The notes beneath the pieces are model-generated. The model saw nothing but the letters and a program-made list of their open reading frames with translations. It searched no databases and was not told the origin of the DNA. The position numbers and the translations under genes are program-made. Shown here in pieces: positions 27,701 to 36,700 of a stretch of 64,000 bases of DNA. Every line of letters starts with the position of its first letter. Positions within the stretch are counted from its first letter, which is position 1. Source of the DNA: Gemmatimonadota bacterium (lineage in GTDB: Bacteria > Gemmatimonadota > Gemmatimonadetes > Gemmatimonadales > GWC2-71-9); NCBI GenBank assembly GCA_022563595.1, contig JADFNB010000008.1, positions 30,076-94,075 of the forward strand, in the 5' to 3' direction.

Positions 27701-29068
27701 TCAGAACGCCAGGTGGAGTGAGATCCGGGAGAAATCCTCGAACAGCGGCAGCGCCGGGGCCGAATCGTCGGACCACGTGGTGCCGAGCATCAGCATGATG
27801 TTGGAACCAAGGAGCACCAGCAGATCCGCCGAGTAGCGCTCGAAGCTCGACGGAAATCCCGCCGGGAACCCACGGACGTCCACCCGTTCGTAGCGAAAGC
27901 CCGGCACCAGCCAGGGATGCAAATACGCTTGCACCTCTCCCATCGTGACGATCGCGGACGGATCGCTGAGCTGCGGGCGCTCGAGGTGGTCGTTGAAGAA
28001 CTGCACCGACCCCAAGAGACTGAGATACCCGTTCTCCTGCTCCCATCGGAGGTCCACGCCCCAGCGGTTGAACTGGTTTCCGGCGCGCAGGAAGGTGTCA
28101 GGGTCGTCGGGATCCTGTAGGAAACCTGATGTGCCCCGGTAGTAGAACCCTCCTACTGAAACCGCCCCTCGGAGCCACGTTCCGTAGTTCAGACGGGCGT
28201 AGTAGTCCTTCTGATTGTTGAAATCGAACTCGCCCCCTGACTCCGCGTACGCCTCTTCGAGTCCCTCCACCAACTCGCCCGCGGGGCCTTCGCTCCCCTC
28301 AAGAGCCTCGAACGCACCACCCGGCTCGCCATTGATCAACCCGATGGCATAGGCGAATTCTCCGAGACCCCCGGGGCCGGGAACGCGACCGAATGCCTCG
28401 ATCCCCTTTTGATTGGGGGAGAAGCCGAAGAAGTTCTGCGACGGCAGGATCGGGAAAACACCGTTCAAGTACGGGGTGATCCGCAACATGCGACGGTGGT
28501 TTGAGAACGCGATGGCGCGCGGCTCGAACTGGCCCACACGGACGTTGAGTGCCAGTGACCGGTTGTACTGTACGAACAGGCGGTCGATCCCCTCGAACTC
28601 TCCGTCTTCCAACAGGGCCACATTGCCAAAGAAGGAGAAGTACTGGCCCATGCCACCACCGAATATCAGTCCCACGGAGCTGATACCGGTGAACTCCACC
28701 TGGACATCCTCATTCGGGCTATAGCGGAAATCGCTCAACACCTGGAACGACGCGACTGACGTCGCGGGGATGTCAATGAACGGAATCTGGCTTCCACGCC
28801 TCCCCTCCGGCGTTTCCGCCGGCGAGCCGAGCGGTAGTGGGCGCTCTCCGCGCTCCATGTCGGCACCCGGAAGGCGATACCCCTTTGCCCGAAACAATCT
28901 CCCGTACTCGGTCAGCGCGGGGAACACCGTGTGGCATGTGCTGCAACTCAGCCCGTAGCGCCGCGCGAAGCTGGGAACCCGTTTTTCGGCACGGGAAACC
29001 AGCCCCATGGGCAAAACGACGGCGGCAAACCCGACGGTGGCGACGTACCCTCTCCAGGTCCCGGTCAT
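27701..29068 (-). CDS. Cytochrome-porin fusion: monoheme cytochrome c plus outer-membrane beta-barrel
   Basis: A 455-residue exported protein. After a signal-like N-terminus (YVATVGFAAVVLPMGLVS) a CSTCH heme site at 42-46 lies in FARRYGLSCSTCHTVFPALTEYG, and the remaining 400 residues are Gly- and aromatic-rich alternating strands ending in a C-terminal Phe, as in outer-membrane porins. A single heme linked to a barrel is the architecture of Cyc2-like fused cytochrome-porins, which move electrons across the outer membrane, although sequence identity to Cyc2 cannot be judged by eye. It precedes the diheme cytochrome gene at 29147 in the same direction. A role in extracellular electron transfer is inferred; iron oxidation is not shown. 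Confidence 0.72.
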   Translation of the reverse strand: MTGTWRGYVATVGFAAVVLPMGLVSRAEKRVPSFARRYGLSCSTCHTVFPALTEYGRLFRAKGYRLPGADMERGERPLPLGSPAETPEGRRGSQIPFIDIPATSVASFQVLSDFRYSPNEDVQVEFTGISSVGLIFGGGMGQYFSFFGNVALLEDGEFEGIDRLFVQYNRSLALNVRVGQFEPRAIAFSNHRRMLRITPYLNGVFPILPSQNFFGFSPNQKGIEAFGRVPGPGGLGEFAYAIGLINGEPGGAFEALEGSEGPAGELVEGLEEAYAESGGEFDFNNQKDYYARLNYGTWLRGAVSVGGFYYRGTSGFLQDPDDPDTFLRAGNQFNRWGVDLRWEQENGYLSLLGSVQFFNDHLERPQLSDPSAIVTMGEVQAYLHPWLVPGFRYERVDVRGFPAGFPSSFERYSADLLVLLGSNIMLMLGTTWSDDSAPALPLFEDFSRISLHLAF

Positions 29069-29146
29069 AGCTGCCTGTCTCCCCGTTGTTTTGACCCTAC
29101 GGTTAGGCGGCCGACAACGTCGAGCGCCTGTCGCCGGGCTGGTGCG

Positions 29147-29902
29147 CTACTGCTGAATGATCGAGAGCAGGTAGTTCGTCATATCCCAGATCTGGTCCGA
29201 GGTCAGCGCGTCGGCCCAGCTGGGCATGGGCGTCCCGCCGATACCGACAGCGATGCTCCGGTAGATGTCCACCGGCCGGTTGCCACCTCGCCAGTTCCGC
29301 GAGATCCTGAGGTCAGCCGGGACGATGGGATACCCCCAGTCATCCTCCAGGGTCGGTGCCGACGGCCCGTCCCCCTTCCCGAGCATTCCGTGACATTTCC
29401 AACACTCGGCTTCGATGTAGAGCCGCCGTCCGGCAAGGACACTCTCTGGAAGCGGAGGCTTGGGCGTCCCGATGGCAATCGGGACCAGGCGCCCGTCCGT
29501 CCGAAACGCGGCGGCGAACGTTTCGATATAGGCCACTAACGCCCACCGTTGCTGCTCGGACAGGTTCGACCACGCCGGCATCGTCGTTCCCGGCAGTCCG
29601 CGGGACAGTGTGTTGAACAGGTCCTGATCCGTCGGAAGTCCACCCGTGGGCGTCGAATGGATCTTGAAAACGCCCAGGGTGAGGTCGCGTGGACGGGGAA
29701 AGACATACCGCGCTACCGGGCCGTCGCCCCGGCCGCTCGAGCCATGGCAGAACACGCATCGGCGCAAGTAGAGCCGCCGGCCGGCTCGCACCAGGTCCGC
29801 CCGTGAGGTCAGGTTACCGTCCGGGGCATACTGCGCCGCCGCCTCAGCCACTACGCACAATGCAACTGCGGCGACGAGCACGGAGATCCTGGGTGTGCCC
29901 AT
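29147..29902 (-). CDS. Diheme cytochrome c
   Basis: A 251-residue exported protein starting at ATG 29902, four bases after GGAGG. The signal peptide (ISVLVAAVALCVVAEAAAQ) is followed by two cytochrome domains with CVFCH (49-53) and CWKCH (167-171). The segments PRPRDLTLG, GLPGTTMPAW, WGYPIVPADLR and GGTPMPSW are alignable with the first half of the EB_dh cytochrome at 24640, so the two are paralogues. It should carry electrons in the periplasm. Being next to the cytochrome-porin and the cupredoxin-like protein on the same strand, it is likely to be part of one transcript with them. Confidence 0.85.
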   Translation of the reverse strand: MGTPRISVLVAAVALCVVAEAAAQYAPDGNLTSRADLVRAGRRLYLRRCVFCHGSSGRGDGPVARYVFPRPRDLTLGVFKIHSTPTGGLPTDQDLFNTLSRGLPGTTMPAWSNLSEQQRWALVAYIETFAAAFRTDGRLVPIAIGTPKPPLPESVLAGRRLYIEAECWKCHGMLGKGDGPSAPTLEDDWGYPIVPADLRISRNWRGGNRPVDIYRSIAVGIGGTPMPSWADALTSDQIWDMTNYLLSIIQQ

Positions 29903-29969
29903 GAATCCTCCATAGACAACTGCGCGCGTGATCATGACGCCGTCGCTGCACACTCACGGGGCCGCGGAT

Positions 29970-30737
29970 CTAACGGGACGCAAACCGCGCCTGAACCTGC
30001 GCTTCCCCCCCAGCGGTGACCGTAACCTGCTGCGTCTCGGTCCCAAGCCGCTCGTGCCAGAACTGCAGCGTGTACGTACCAGGCGGGACATCGTCGAGCC
30101 GGTAGTTCCCATCCTGATCCGTGATCACATAGTAAGGGTGAGCTGCCACCGCAATCCAACCACTCATCCAGTTGTGCGCATCACATTCGACATGCACGAT
30201 CTCCGCATGAGCTAGGCGTATCCTGACGGACCGCAGAAACCCCGGTTGTGCCTTGTTGACCGGCCGATTCTCCGTACCGCGGGTGTGCACATTGTGTAGG
30301 ATCCCGTCGTTGTTCCAGACTTCGAATTGCTCCCCGACCGGTACGATCAGAACGTGCGGTACAAAGCGGCATCCGTTCTGCGCGAGGGCGGCAGGAGAGT
30401 GTCGCGGTTCCCACGCTTTTCCTTCCCGGATATCACTGATCCATACGACAACGTTCTGTAACCCACCGCCGCCGCCGACCAGCAGATCCTCGGCGAACTG
30501 CGGCTCCCGCGCGCAGACCACCGTGTCTATCGTGATCGCGAGCCGGCGCGGAGTCGATGCCGTGCCTGTGAAGGTGACTTGGCCGACGATCGCACCGCCG
30601 TCCGAAACATCACCGGTAACGTAGTCACCCTGCTGAGCCGAGATCGGTGCAGTGATGCCTGATAGCAGACTGACGACGAAAAGCCCAATCCGACGACTGG
30701 TAGCAGCGACACATTGAACTGCTGTTTGGGACGCCAC
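29970..30737 (-). CDS. Exported cupredoxin-like protein with carboxypeptidase-regulatory-like domain
   Basis: About 255 residues, starting at GTG 30737; a signal peptide (IGLFVVSLLSGITAPISAQ) precedes a plastocyanin-like fold. The type-1 copper ligands appear as LHNVH (His 148) and VECDAHNWM, giving Cys185, His188 and Met191 in the C-x2-H-x2-M loop. The C-terminal 50 residues are a carboxypeptidase-regulatory-like beta module (TDQDGNYRLDDVPPGTYTL, LQFWHE). Proteins of this arrangement are usually named only by the last domain. A periplasmic copper redox carrier near three cytochrome genes is plausible. The true partner is unknown and the start is uncertain. Confidence 0.7.
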   Translation of the reverse strand: MASQTAVQCVAATSRRIGLFVVSLLSGITAPISAQQGDYVTGDVSDGGAIVGQVTFTGTASTPRRLAITIDTVVCAREPQFAEDLLVGGGGGLQNVVVWISDIREGKAWEPRHSPAALAQNGCRFVPHVLIVPVGEQFEVWNNDGILHNVHTRGTENRPVNKAQPGFLRSVRIRLAHAEIVHVECDAHNWMSGWIAVAAHPYYVITDQDGNYRLDDVPPGTYTLQFWHERLGTETQQVTVTAGGEAQVQARFASR

Positions 30738-31030
30738 GGTCGATGCGCTCCCGCATAGGATGTGAACCCGTTGAGAGCCTCCCCGGGCGCTGTCACTATG
30801 AAGTACGCTGTATGAAGGTTACCTGAGTTTTCAGTGAAACCTGCCTTAGCCCCGACACCCGGGACACCAACGGATTGTCACGCGACGACCCTACTTGTCG
30901 CATGCGAAGAGGAGCCGCCTACACCAGGAACAAATACAACAGTTCCACTCGTGATTATTGGAGCGAAGACCTTGACGATGTGATCGGCGGGAGACCTATT
31001 AGCGATGTGGAACTTCGAGGAGAATGACCG
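30738..31030. promoter_or_regulatory. Divergent intergenic region between cytochrome island and radical SAM operon
   Basis: These 293 bases separate the minus-strand cupredoxin gene from the plus-strand radical SAM gene, so both promoters must lie here. The segment 30797-30840 and the stretch near 30930-30960 are richer in A and T than the coding DNA. I see no clear hairpin, operator palindrome or gene. Confidence 0.3.
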
Positions 31031-32281
31031 GTGACCACTACACTCGATCATCGACAGCTCTACCGGCTTCCGTGGACCCTGCCGGACAACGCGATCGCGT
31101 GGCTGGAACCCACAATGAAGTGCAACTTGGCGTGCGAAGGCTGTTATCGGGCAAATGTAAGCCAACACAAGTCCCTCGAGGAGGTGGCGGCGGACCTGGA
31201 CGTCTTCGACCGTTACCGCAACGCCGACGGTGTTTCGATCGCCGGCGGGGATCCACTCACCCATCCCCAGATCGTCGACATCGTGCGGATGGTCGCCGAC
31301 CGCGGCTGGAAGCCCATCCTCAACACCAACGGCCTCGCTCTCACTGAGGACCTTCTCCGAGAGATGAAACGTGGAGGCCTCTTCGGCCTCACGTTACACA
31401 TCGACAGCAAACAGCATCGTCCAAAATGGAAGAACAAGACCGAACAGGAACACAATGCCTTGCGGCTTCACTATGCGGAGATGGTCGCACGCGTCGGCGG
31501 ACTCACCTGCTCATTTAACGCCACGGTGTATGGGGATACGCTCGACGCCGTTCCGGACCTCGTGGCCTGGGCGCAGGAACACATCGATATCGTGCACGTC
31601 ATGGTCTTCATCTGCTACCGCGAGCCCGCACAACCCACTCAGTTCGACTACTACGCGGGCGGGCAGAAGGTGGACATGGGGCCGCTGACGTACGAGGACA
31701 CGGGACAGCGAATCGACATCTCCGCCCCGGAGGTCGTGGCCAAGATCCGCCAGCGGTTTCCTGACTTCGAGCCCTGCGCGTATCTCAACGGCACGGAGAA
31801 GCCGGATTCCTTCAAGTGGCTTCTGGCCAGTCGCCTGGGCACGCGCAAGCGGATATACGGTTACACGGGGCGCAAGATGATGGAGCTGGCGCAGGTGTCG
31901 CACCATCTCAGGACCGGACGGTATATGGCCTACGCGCCCCCCGCGGTACTTCGGCGGGGCAGATGGCTGCTCTGGCTCTGGCCGTTCGATCGCGGCGTCC
32001 GGCGCGCCTTTCTGCGTGCGCTGCGCTCTCCCAGCCTCCTATTTCGCCGCCTGCACCTGCAATCGATCATGATCATCTCACCGGTCGAGGTACTGGCCGA
32101 CGGACGGCAGAACATGTGCGACGGCTGTCCGGACATGACCGTTTGGGACGGCGAGTTGGCCTGGTCGTGTCGGCTGGAAGAATGTATCCATTTCGGTCAG
32201 TTCGTACGGACGGTGCCGAAGGAGCACGCGATGCCGAAACCGGCCAAGCCCGACCTCGTCACGCTCCGGCTCGGCGGGTAA
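31031..32281 (+). CDS. Radical SAM protein
   Basis: A 416-residue protein starting at GTG 31031, eight bases after GAGGAG. The radical SAM cluster motif CNLACEGC is at residues 31-38 (C-x3-C-x2-C), followed by the SAM-binding GGDPLTHP. The C-terminus holds more cysteines, CDGCPD and WSCRLEECIHFG, which could ligate a second iron-sulfur cluster. It probably modifies a peptide, protein or small molecule, but no substrate is identifiable from the sequence. It is followed by a candidate 42-residue ORF and by a FAD oxidoreductase on the same strand. Radical SAM maturases and small adjacent peptides can form pairs; here that is only a possibility. Confidence 0.82.
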   Translation: MTTTLDHRQLYRLPWTLPDNAIAWLEPTMKCNLACEGCYRANVSQHKSLEEVAADLDVFDRYRNADGVSIAGGDPLTHPQIVDIVRMVADRGWKPILNTNGLALTEDLLREMKRGGLFGLTLHIDSKQHRPKWKNKTEQEHNALRLHYAEMVARVGGLTCSFNATVYGDTLDAVPDLVAWAQEHIDIVHVMVFICYREPAQPTQFDYYAGGQKVDMGPLTYEDTGQRIDISAPEVVAKIRQRFPDFEPCAYLNGTEKPDSFKWLLASRLGTRKRIYGYTGRKMMELAQVSHHLRTGRYMAYAPPAVLRRGRWLLWLWPFDRGVRRAFLRALRSPSLLFRRLHLQSIMIISPVEVLADGRQNMCDGCPDMTVWDGELAWSCRLEECIHFGQFVRTVPKEHAMPKPAKPDLVTLRLGG

Positions 32282-32287
32282 CTTCCG

Positions 32288-32416
32288 GTGGCGTACGCCG
32301 AAGTGCTGGACGGTCTCGCCTATGTCGCCGATTGCCGGGGGCTGTTGCCGCACGCCGCTCTCACGCGTTGGATTCGCCGGCAGGCGGAACGGACTCTGGC
32401 ACAAGCTGATTGGTGA
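32288..32416 (+). CDS. Candidate 42-residue small protein
   Basis: An in-frame GTG at 32288 opens a 42-codon reading frame, ending TGA at 32414-32416. The predicted peptide begins VAYAEVLDGLAYVADC and ends in a basic helix with RWIRRQAERTLAQADW. It fills most of the gap between the radical SAM gene and the FAD oxidoreductase gene. There is no obvious ribosome binding site, only a single cysteine, and no family is recognised, so the coding call is weak. Confidence 0.28.
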   Translation: MAYAEVLDGLAYVADCRGLLPHAALTRWIRRQAERTLAQADW

Positions 32417-32437
32417 CACCCATCCTGAGCAGGACAG

Positions 32438-33613
32438 ATGGCTGATTCGTACGACGTCGCGATCATCGGTGGCGGCATCATGGGCTGCTGCACCGCGTAC
32501 GAGCTGGCGCGGCGCGGGCTGAAGGTGATCCTGCTGGAAAAGGACAGCATCGGCGGAGCGAGCACGGGCAGGTCGTCCGCCATAGTGCGGCAACACTATT
32601 CCAATGAGTTGACCGCGCGCATGGCGCTCTACAGCGTGCGCGTCTTCCAACATTTCCGCGACCTGATCGGCGACGACTGCGGGTTCCACCGAACGGGGTT
32701 CGTGGCCCTGGCCACCGCCTCGGACCGCGAGGGACTCGAGGCGAACGTGGCGCTCCAGCGAGCGGTCGGCATCGAGACGTCGGTTCTATCGATCGCAGAT
32801 CTTCGCGAGCTGGTACCGACCATCGATCCGGCCGGCATCGTGGCCGCCGCCTACGAGCCGGAGAGCGGGTACGCCGATCCGCATCTCACGGTCAGCGCCT
32901 ACGCGGCGGCCGCGCGACGCCACGGAGCCCAACTGGTTCCGGACACAGAGGTTACTGGGATCACGTTCGCCGGTGACCGGGTCACCGGTGTGGCAGCCCG
33001 CACCGGCCGTTACCCAGCGGCACGCGTGATCAATTGTGCCGGTCCGTGGGGAGCGCGCGTTGCGGCCATGGCGGGTATCGAGGCGCCCATTCATTCATGT
33101 CGCGCGCAGGTGGCCGTGTTCCGCCGGCCGGATGAGTATGCGGCAGACCATCCCGTGGTGCTGGACTTCCCGAACGCCGCCTACTACCGCGCCGAGACGG
33201 GTAATCTGACTATCGCCGGCCTGATCGACCCCGCCGAAGCCAAAGCGGTCGTCGACCCGGACGACTACGATGAGACGATCGACGCCGATTTCATCGAGTT
33301 GGTGGGAGCGCGGTTCCTCAGTCGTTTTCCCATGATGGCGTCCACGGAGAGCCGCGGCGGCTTCGCCGGCCTCTACGCCATCACACCCGACTGGCATCCG
33401 ATCATCGACGAAGTTCCTGAGGGAAGCGGGCACTACCTCTGCACCGGATTCAGCGGTCACGGGTTCAAGCTAGGGCCCGCCGTGGGCAGGATGGTGGCGG
33501 ACATGGTAACGGAGGCAGCGTCCTGTGAGTTCGATCCGCGCCCCTTCCGTCTGAGTCGTTACGCCGAGAACGATCCGGTTCGCGGACGTTACGAGTACGG
33601 TATCGCGGGGTAA
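32438..33613 (+). CDS. FAD-dependent amine/amino-acid oxidoreductase (DAO family)
   Basis: A 391-residue soluble flavoprotein. The N-terminal dinucleotide site is IIGGGIMGCCTAYELARRG and the C-terminal FAD segment reads FSGHGFKLGPAVG, both typical of the DAO (sarcosine oxidase, glycine oxidase, dimethylglycine dehydrogenase) family. The GDDCGFHRTGFVALA and STESRGGFAGLYAITPDWHP blocks are consistent with the same group. The substrate is probably a secondary or tertiary amine or an amino acid, but not identifiable. It is 144 bases before the molybdoenzyme-desulfurase gene and could be co-transcribed with it. Confidence 0.85.
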   Translation: MADSYDVAIIGGGIMGCCTAYELARRGLKVILLEKDSIGGASTGRSSAIVRQHYSNELTARMALYSVRVFQHFRDLIGDDCGFHRTGFVALATASDREGLEANVALQRAVGIETSVLSIADLRELVPTIDPAGIVAAAYEPESGYADPHLTVSAYAAAARRHGAQLVPDTEVTGITFAGDRVTGVAARTGRYPAARVINCAGPWGARVAAMAGIEAPIHSCRAQVAVFRRPDEYAADHPVVLDFPNAAYYRAETGNLTIAGLIDPAEAKAVVDPDDYDETIDADFIELVGARFLSRFPMMASTESRGGFAGLYAITPDWHPIIDEVPEGSGHYLCTGFSGHGFKLGPAVGRMVADMVTEAASCEFDPRPFRLSRYAENDPVRGRYEYGIAG

Positions 33614-33757
33614 CCCGCGACCGCCCACCCGCGCCGCACCCGGCCTCGGGGTGCGAGCTTCCCCAATAGTCGGTACTTTTAGGAACTCTCGCCGGGGCTC
33701 CCGGCGACCCCCGCTTACCCTGCCCGAAGTCGGCACGCCGCGCGTGGAGGACACCAC

Positions 33758-36700
33758 ATGGCCGTCGGACCTGCAACGACCTCTTTGGGAGAGGTCGAAC
33801 ACAAGAAGGGTATCTGCGGCATCTGCCCCGCCGGCTGCTGGGTGGAGGTCGGCGTGCAAGACGGCCGTCTTGTCACCATCGTGCCCGACACGGGGCATCC
33901 ACTGGCAATGATCTGCAGGCGAGGGGAACACGCTCCGGAGATCGTGCACTCCGAGAACCGGCTACAGTATCCGATGAGGCGCGTCGGTCGGAAGGGCACC
34001 TACGAGTTCGCCAGAATAACGTGGGATGAAGCCTACGACCTGATCGTCCGGAACCTGAACTCCATCAAACAGGAATCTGGTCCCGAAGCCGTCGCCATCT
34101 ATACCGGTCGCGGCGCTTTCGAGTTGTCGCTCTGCGACATGTACCAGCCGCGTGACGTGGCCGTGTCATCAGCGTCGAACGTACTGTTCCCGTTCGGATC
34201 GCCCAACACGATGGGAGTCGGAGCGCTGTGTTACGTCTCGTTCGCCGTGATCGCACCCCATGTGACGATGGGGCGGATGCTGATCAACATGTTCGCCGAC
34301 ATCGAGAGCGCCGGGATGCTCCTCGTATGGGGCACCAACCCGGCGACCGATTCGCCTCCTCTGGACATGCATCGTCTGGAAGCGGCGGCGGCACGTGGGG
34401 CGGACATCGTGGTCATCGATCCGCGGCGTACAGAGACCGTACAACGCACCGACGCGGAATGGGTTCCGATTCGGCCCGGGACCGACGGCGCCTTGGCGCT
34501 CGGGATGATTCAGGTGATGATCGAGGAGGACCTCTACGATGAGAGGTTCGCCGAGAACTGGTGCCACGGATTCGACGAACTCGAGACGTACGTACAGCAT
34601 TTCCGACCGGAGGTGGTAGCGGACATCACCGGCGTTCCGGCGGACACCGTCCGTTCGCTGGCGCGCCGGATCTGCAACGCCACCGGGGCGTGCCCGGTCA
34701 TGTACACCGGGCTCGAGTATTCCAACAGCGGAATCCAAGCGATCCGGGCGGTCTACACACTCTTTGCCCTCGCCGGCCAGCTCGACGTGCCGGGCGGTAT
34801 CGGCCTGGCGATGCTGAACAGTCAGTTCCCGATCAATCGCTCGTGCAACATCCCCAACCCCGACGTCGACCGCGCCATCGCGCGGGACAAGTTCCCAATC
34901 TACAGCCTCTATCGCGGGGAATCGCACGCCAGCGGGCTCGTGCAGTCGGTATTAGAGGGAAATCCGTACCGGATCCGGGGCCTGATCATCCACGGGGCGT
35001 CCATACTCACGTCGTGGCCGCAGACGCCTATCTGGCGCGAGACGCTCTCGAAGCTCGACTTCCTCGTGTGCATAGACCGACAGCTCACCGCCGATGCGGC
35101 CTACGCCGACATCGTGCTCCCGGCAACGACGATGTTCGAAATCAACTCCTACATGGTCTACGGACCGATCTTTCGACTCCGTGAGGCGTTGATCGAGCCG
35201 GTAGGGGAGGCGAGGAACGACTACCTGATCATGGCCGAGCTGGCACGGCGTCTCGGCTACGGCGATCGGTTTCCGCAGACCGAAGAGGAGATGATCCGCG
35301 CGGCACTGGACGGCTCTGGTTATACGCTCGAAGACGTCCGCGCGGCCGGAGGGTGGGTGAAGATGCCGACGCCCATGATGGAATACCGCAAGTGGGAAAA
35401 AGGCGGACTTCGTCCCGACGGCGAGCCGGGCTTCGACACGCCCACCGGCAAGTTCGAGATCCACTCGACGCTTCTCGCCGACTACGGTTACGAGCCGCTC
35501 CCCAAGTACGTCGAACCCACCGAAGGGCCGCTGGCGAGCCCGGAACTACTGGAGCAGTACCCGCTGATCTTCAACTCGGGCGCCCGCCCGCAGACGGATT
35601 TCCGCTCCCAGCATCACGGGATCCGGGGACTCAGCAAGGACAACCCGGAACCCACTGTGGATATCAATGCGCGCGACGCCAAGGCGCGTGACATCGAGAC
35701 CGGTGATCTCGTCGAGGTGCGTACGCCGCGCGGCGCGGTGAAGTTCCGCGCCCGTGTGACCGACGACATCGCCCCGGGCGCGATCGAGTGCAACATGGGG
35801 GGCGGCGCCCGCGTGGGCCCGAAGCCATGGCAGGAATGGAACGTCAACGAGCTGACCGATCTCTCGAACTGCGACGAGATCTCGGGCTTCCCGGTCTACA
35901 AAGCGCTGCTCTGCGAGGTCGAGAAGGTCGAGCAGGGTACGGAGGCCACCCGTCGCTCCGCCTCGAAGCAGCGATTCCACGTCCGGGCTCCGGTCGAGGT
36001 CCGCACCCGGCCGGCGCCCCGCCAGCGGATCTACCTGGACAACAGCGCAACCACCCGCGTGGCCGACGCCGTGCGCGAGGCGATGCAGCCGGCACTCGAC
36101 GGGCAACACGGGAATCCGTCGAGCATCCACACGACCGGACGTGATGCCCGGGAGGAAGTGGAGCGGGCCCGGCGCCGCGTCGCGAAGTTGATCAACTCAC
36201 GCCCGCGCCGGCTCTACTTCACGGGAGGCGGCTCTGAGGCGAACAACCTGGCACTGAAAGGCGTGGCGTTCGCCCACCGGGGCAACCGCGCCCATCTCAT
36301 CACCAGCACGATCGAGCATCCGGCCGTCCTCAAGACGTGCCAGTTTCTCGAGCGCATGGGCTACGACGTCACCTATCTCGCTGTCGATGGGGATGGCCTG
36401 CTGGACCCGGCTGCGCTTCATGCGGCCATCCGCGACGAGACGATCCTAGTCTCCATCATGATGGCCAACAACGAGGTGGGCACCATCCAACCGATCGAAC
36501 AGCTGTGCGCCGTCGCGCACGAGGCGGGCGTGCTGTTCCACACCGACGCCGTCCAGGCCGTGGGGAAGATACGGGTCGACATCGAGGAGCTGGGCATCGA
36601 TCTGCTGACGCTTTCGGGCCACAAGTTCCACGGTCCCAAAGGCGTGGGCGGCCTGTTCGTGCGGAAAGGCGTGCGGCTCGAGCCGTTGGTGCACGGTGGG

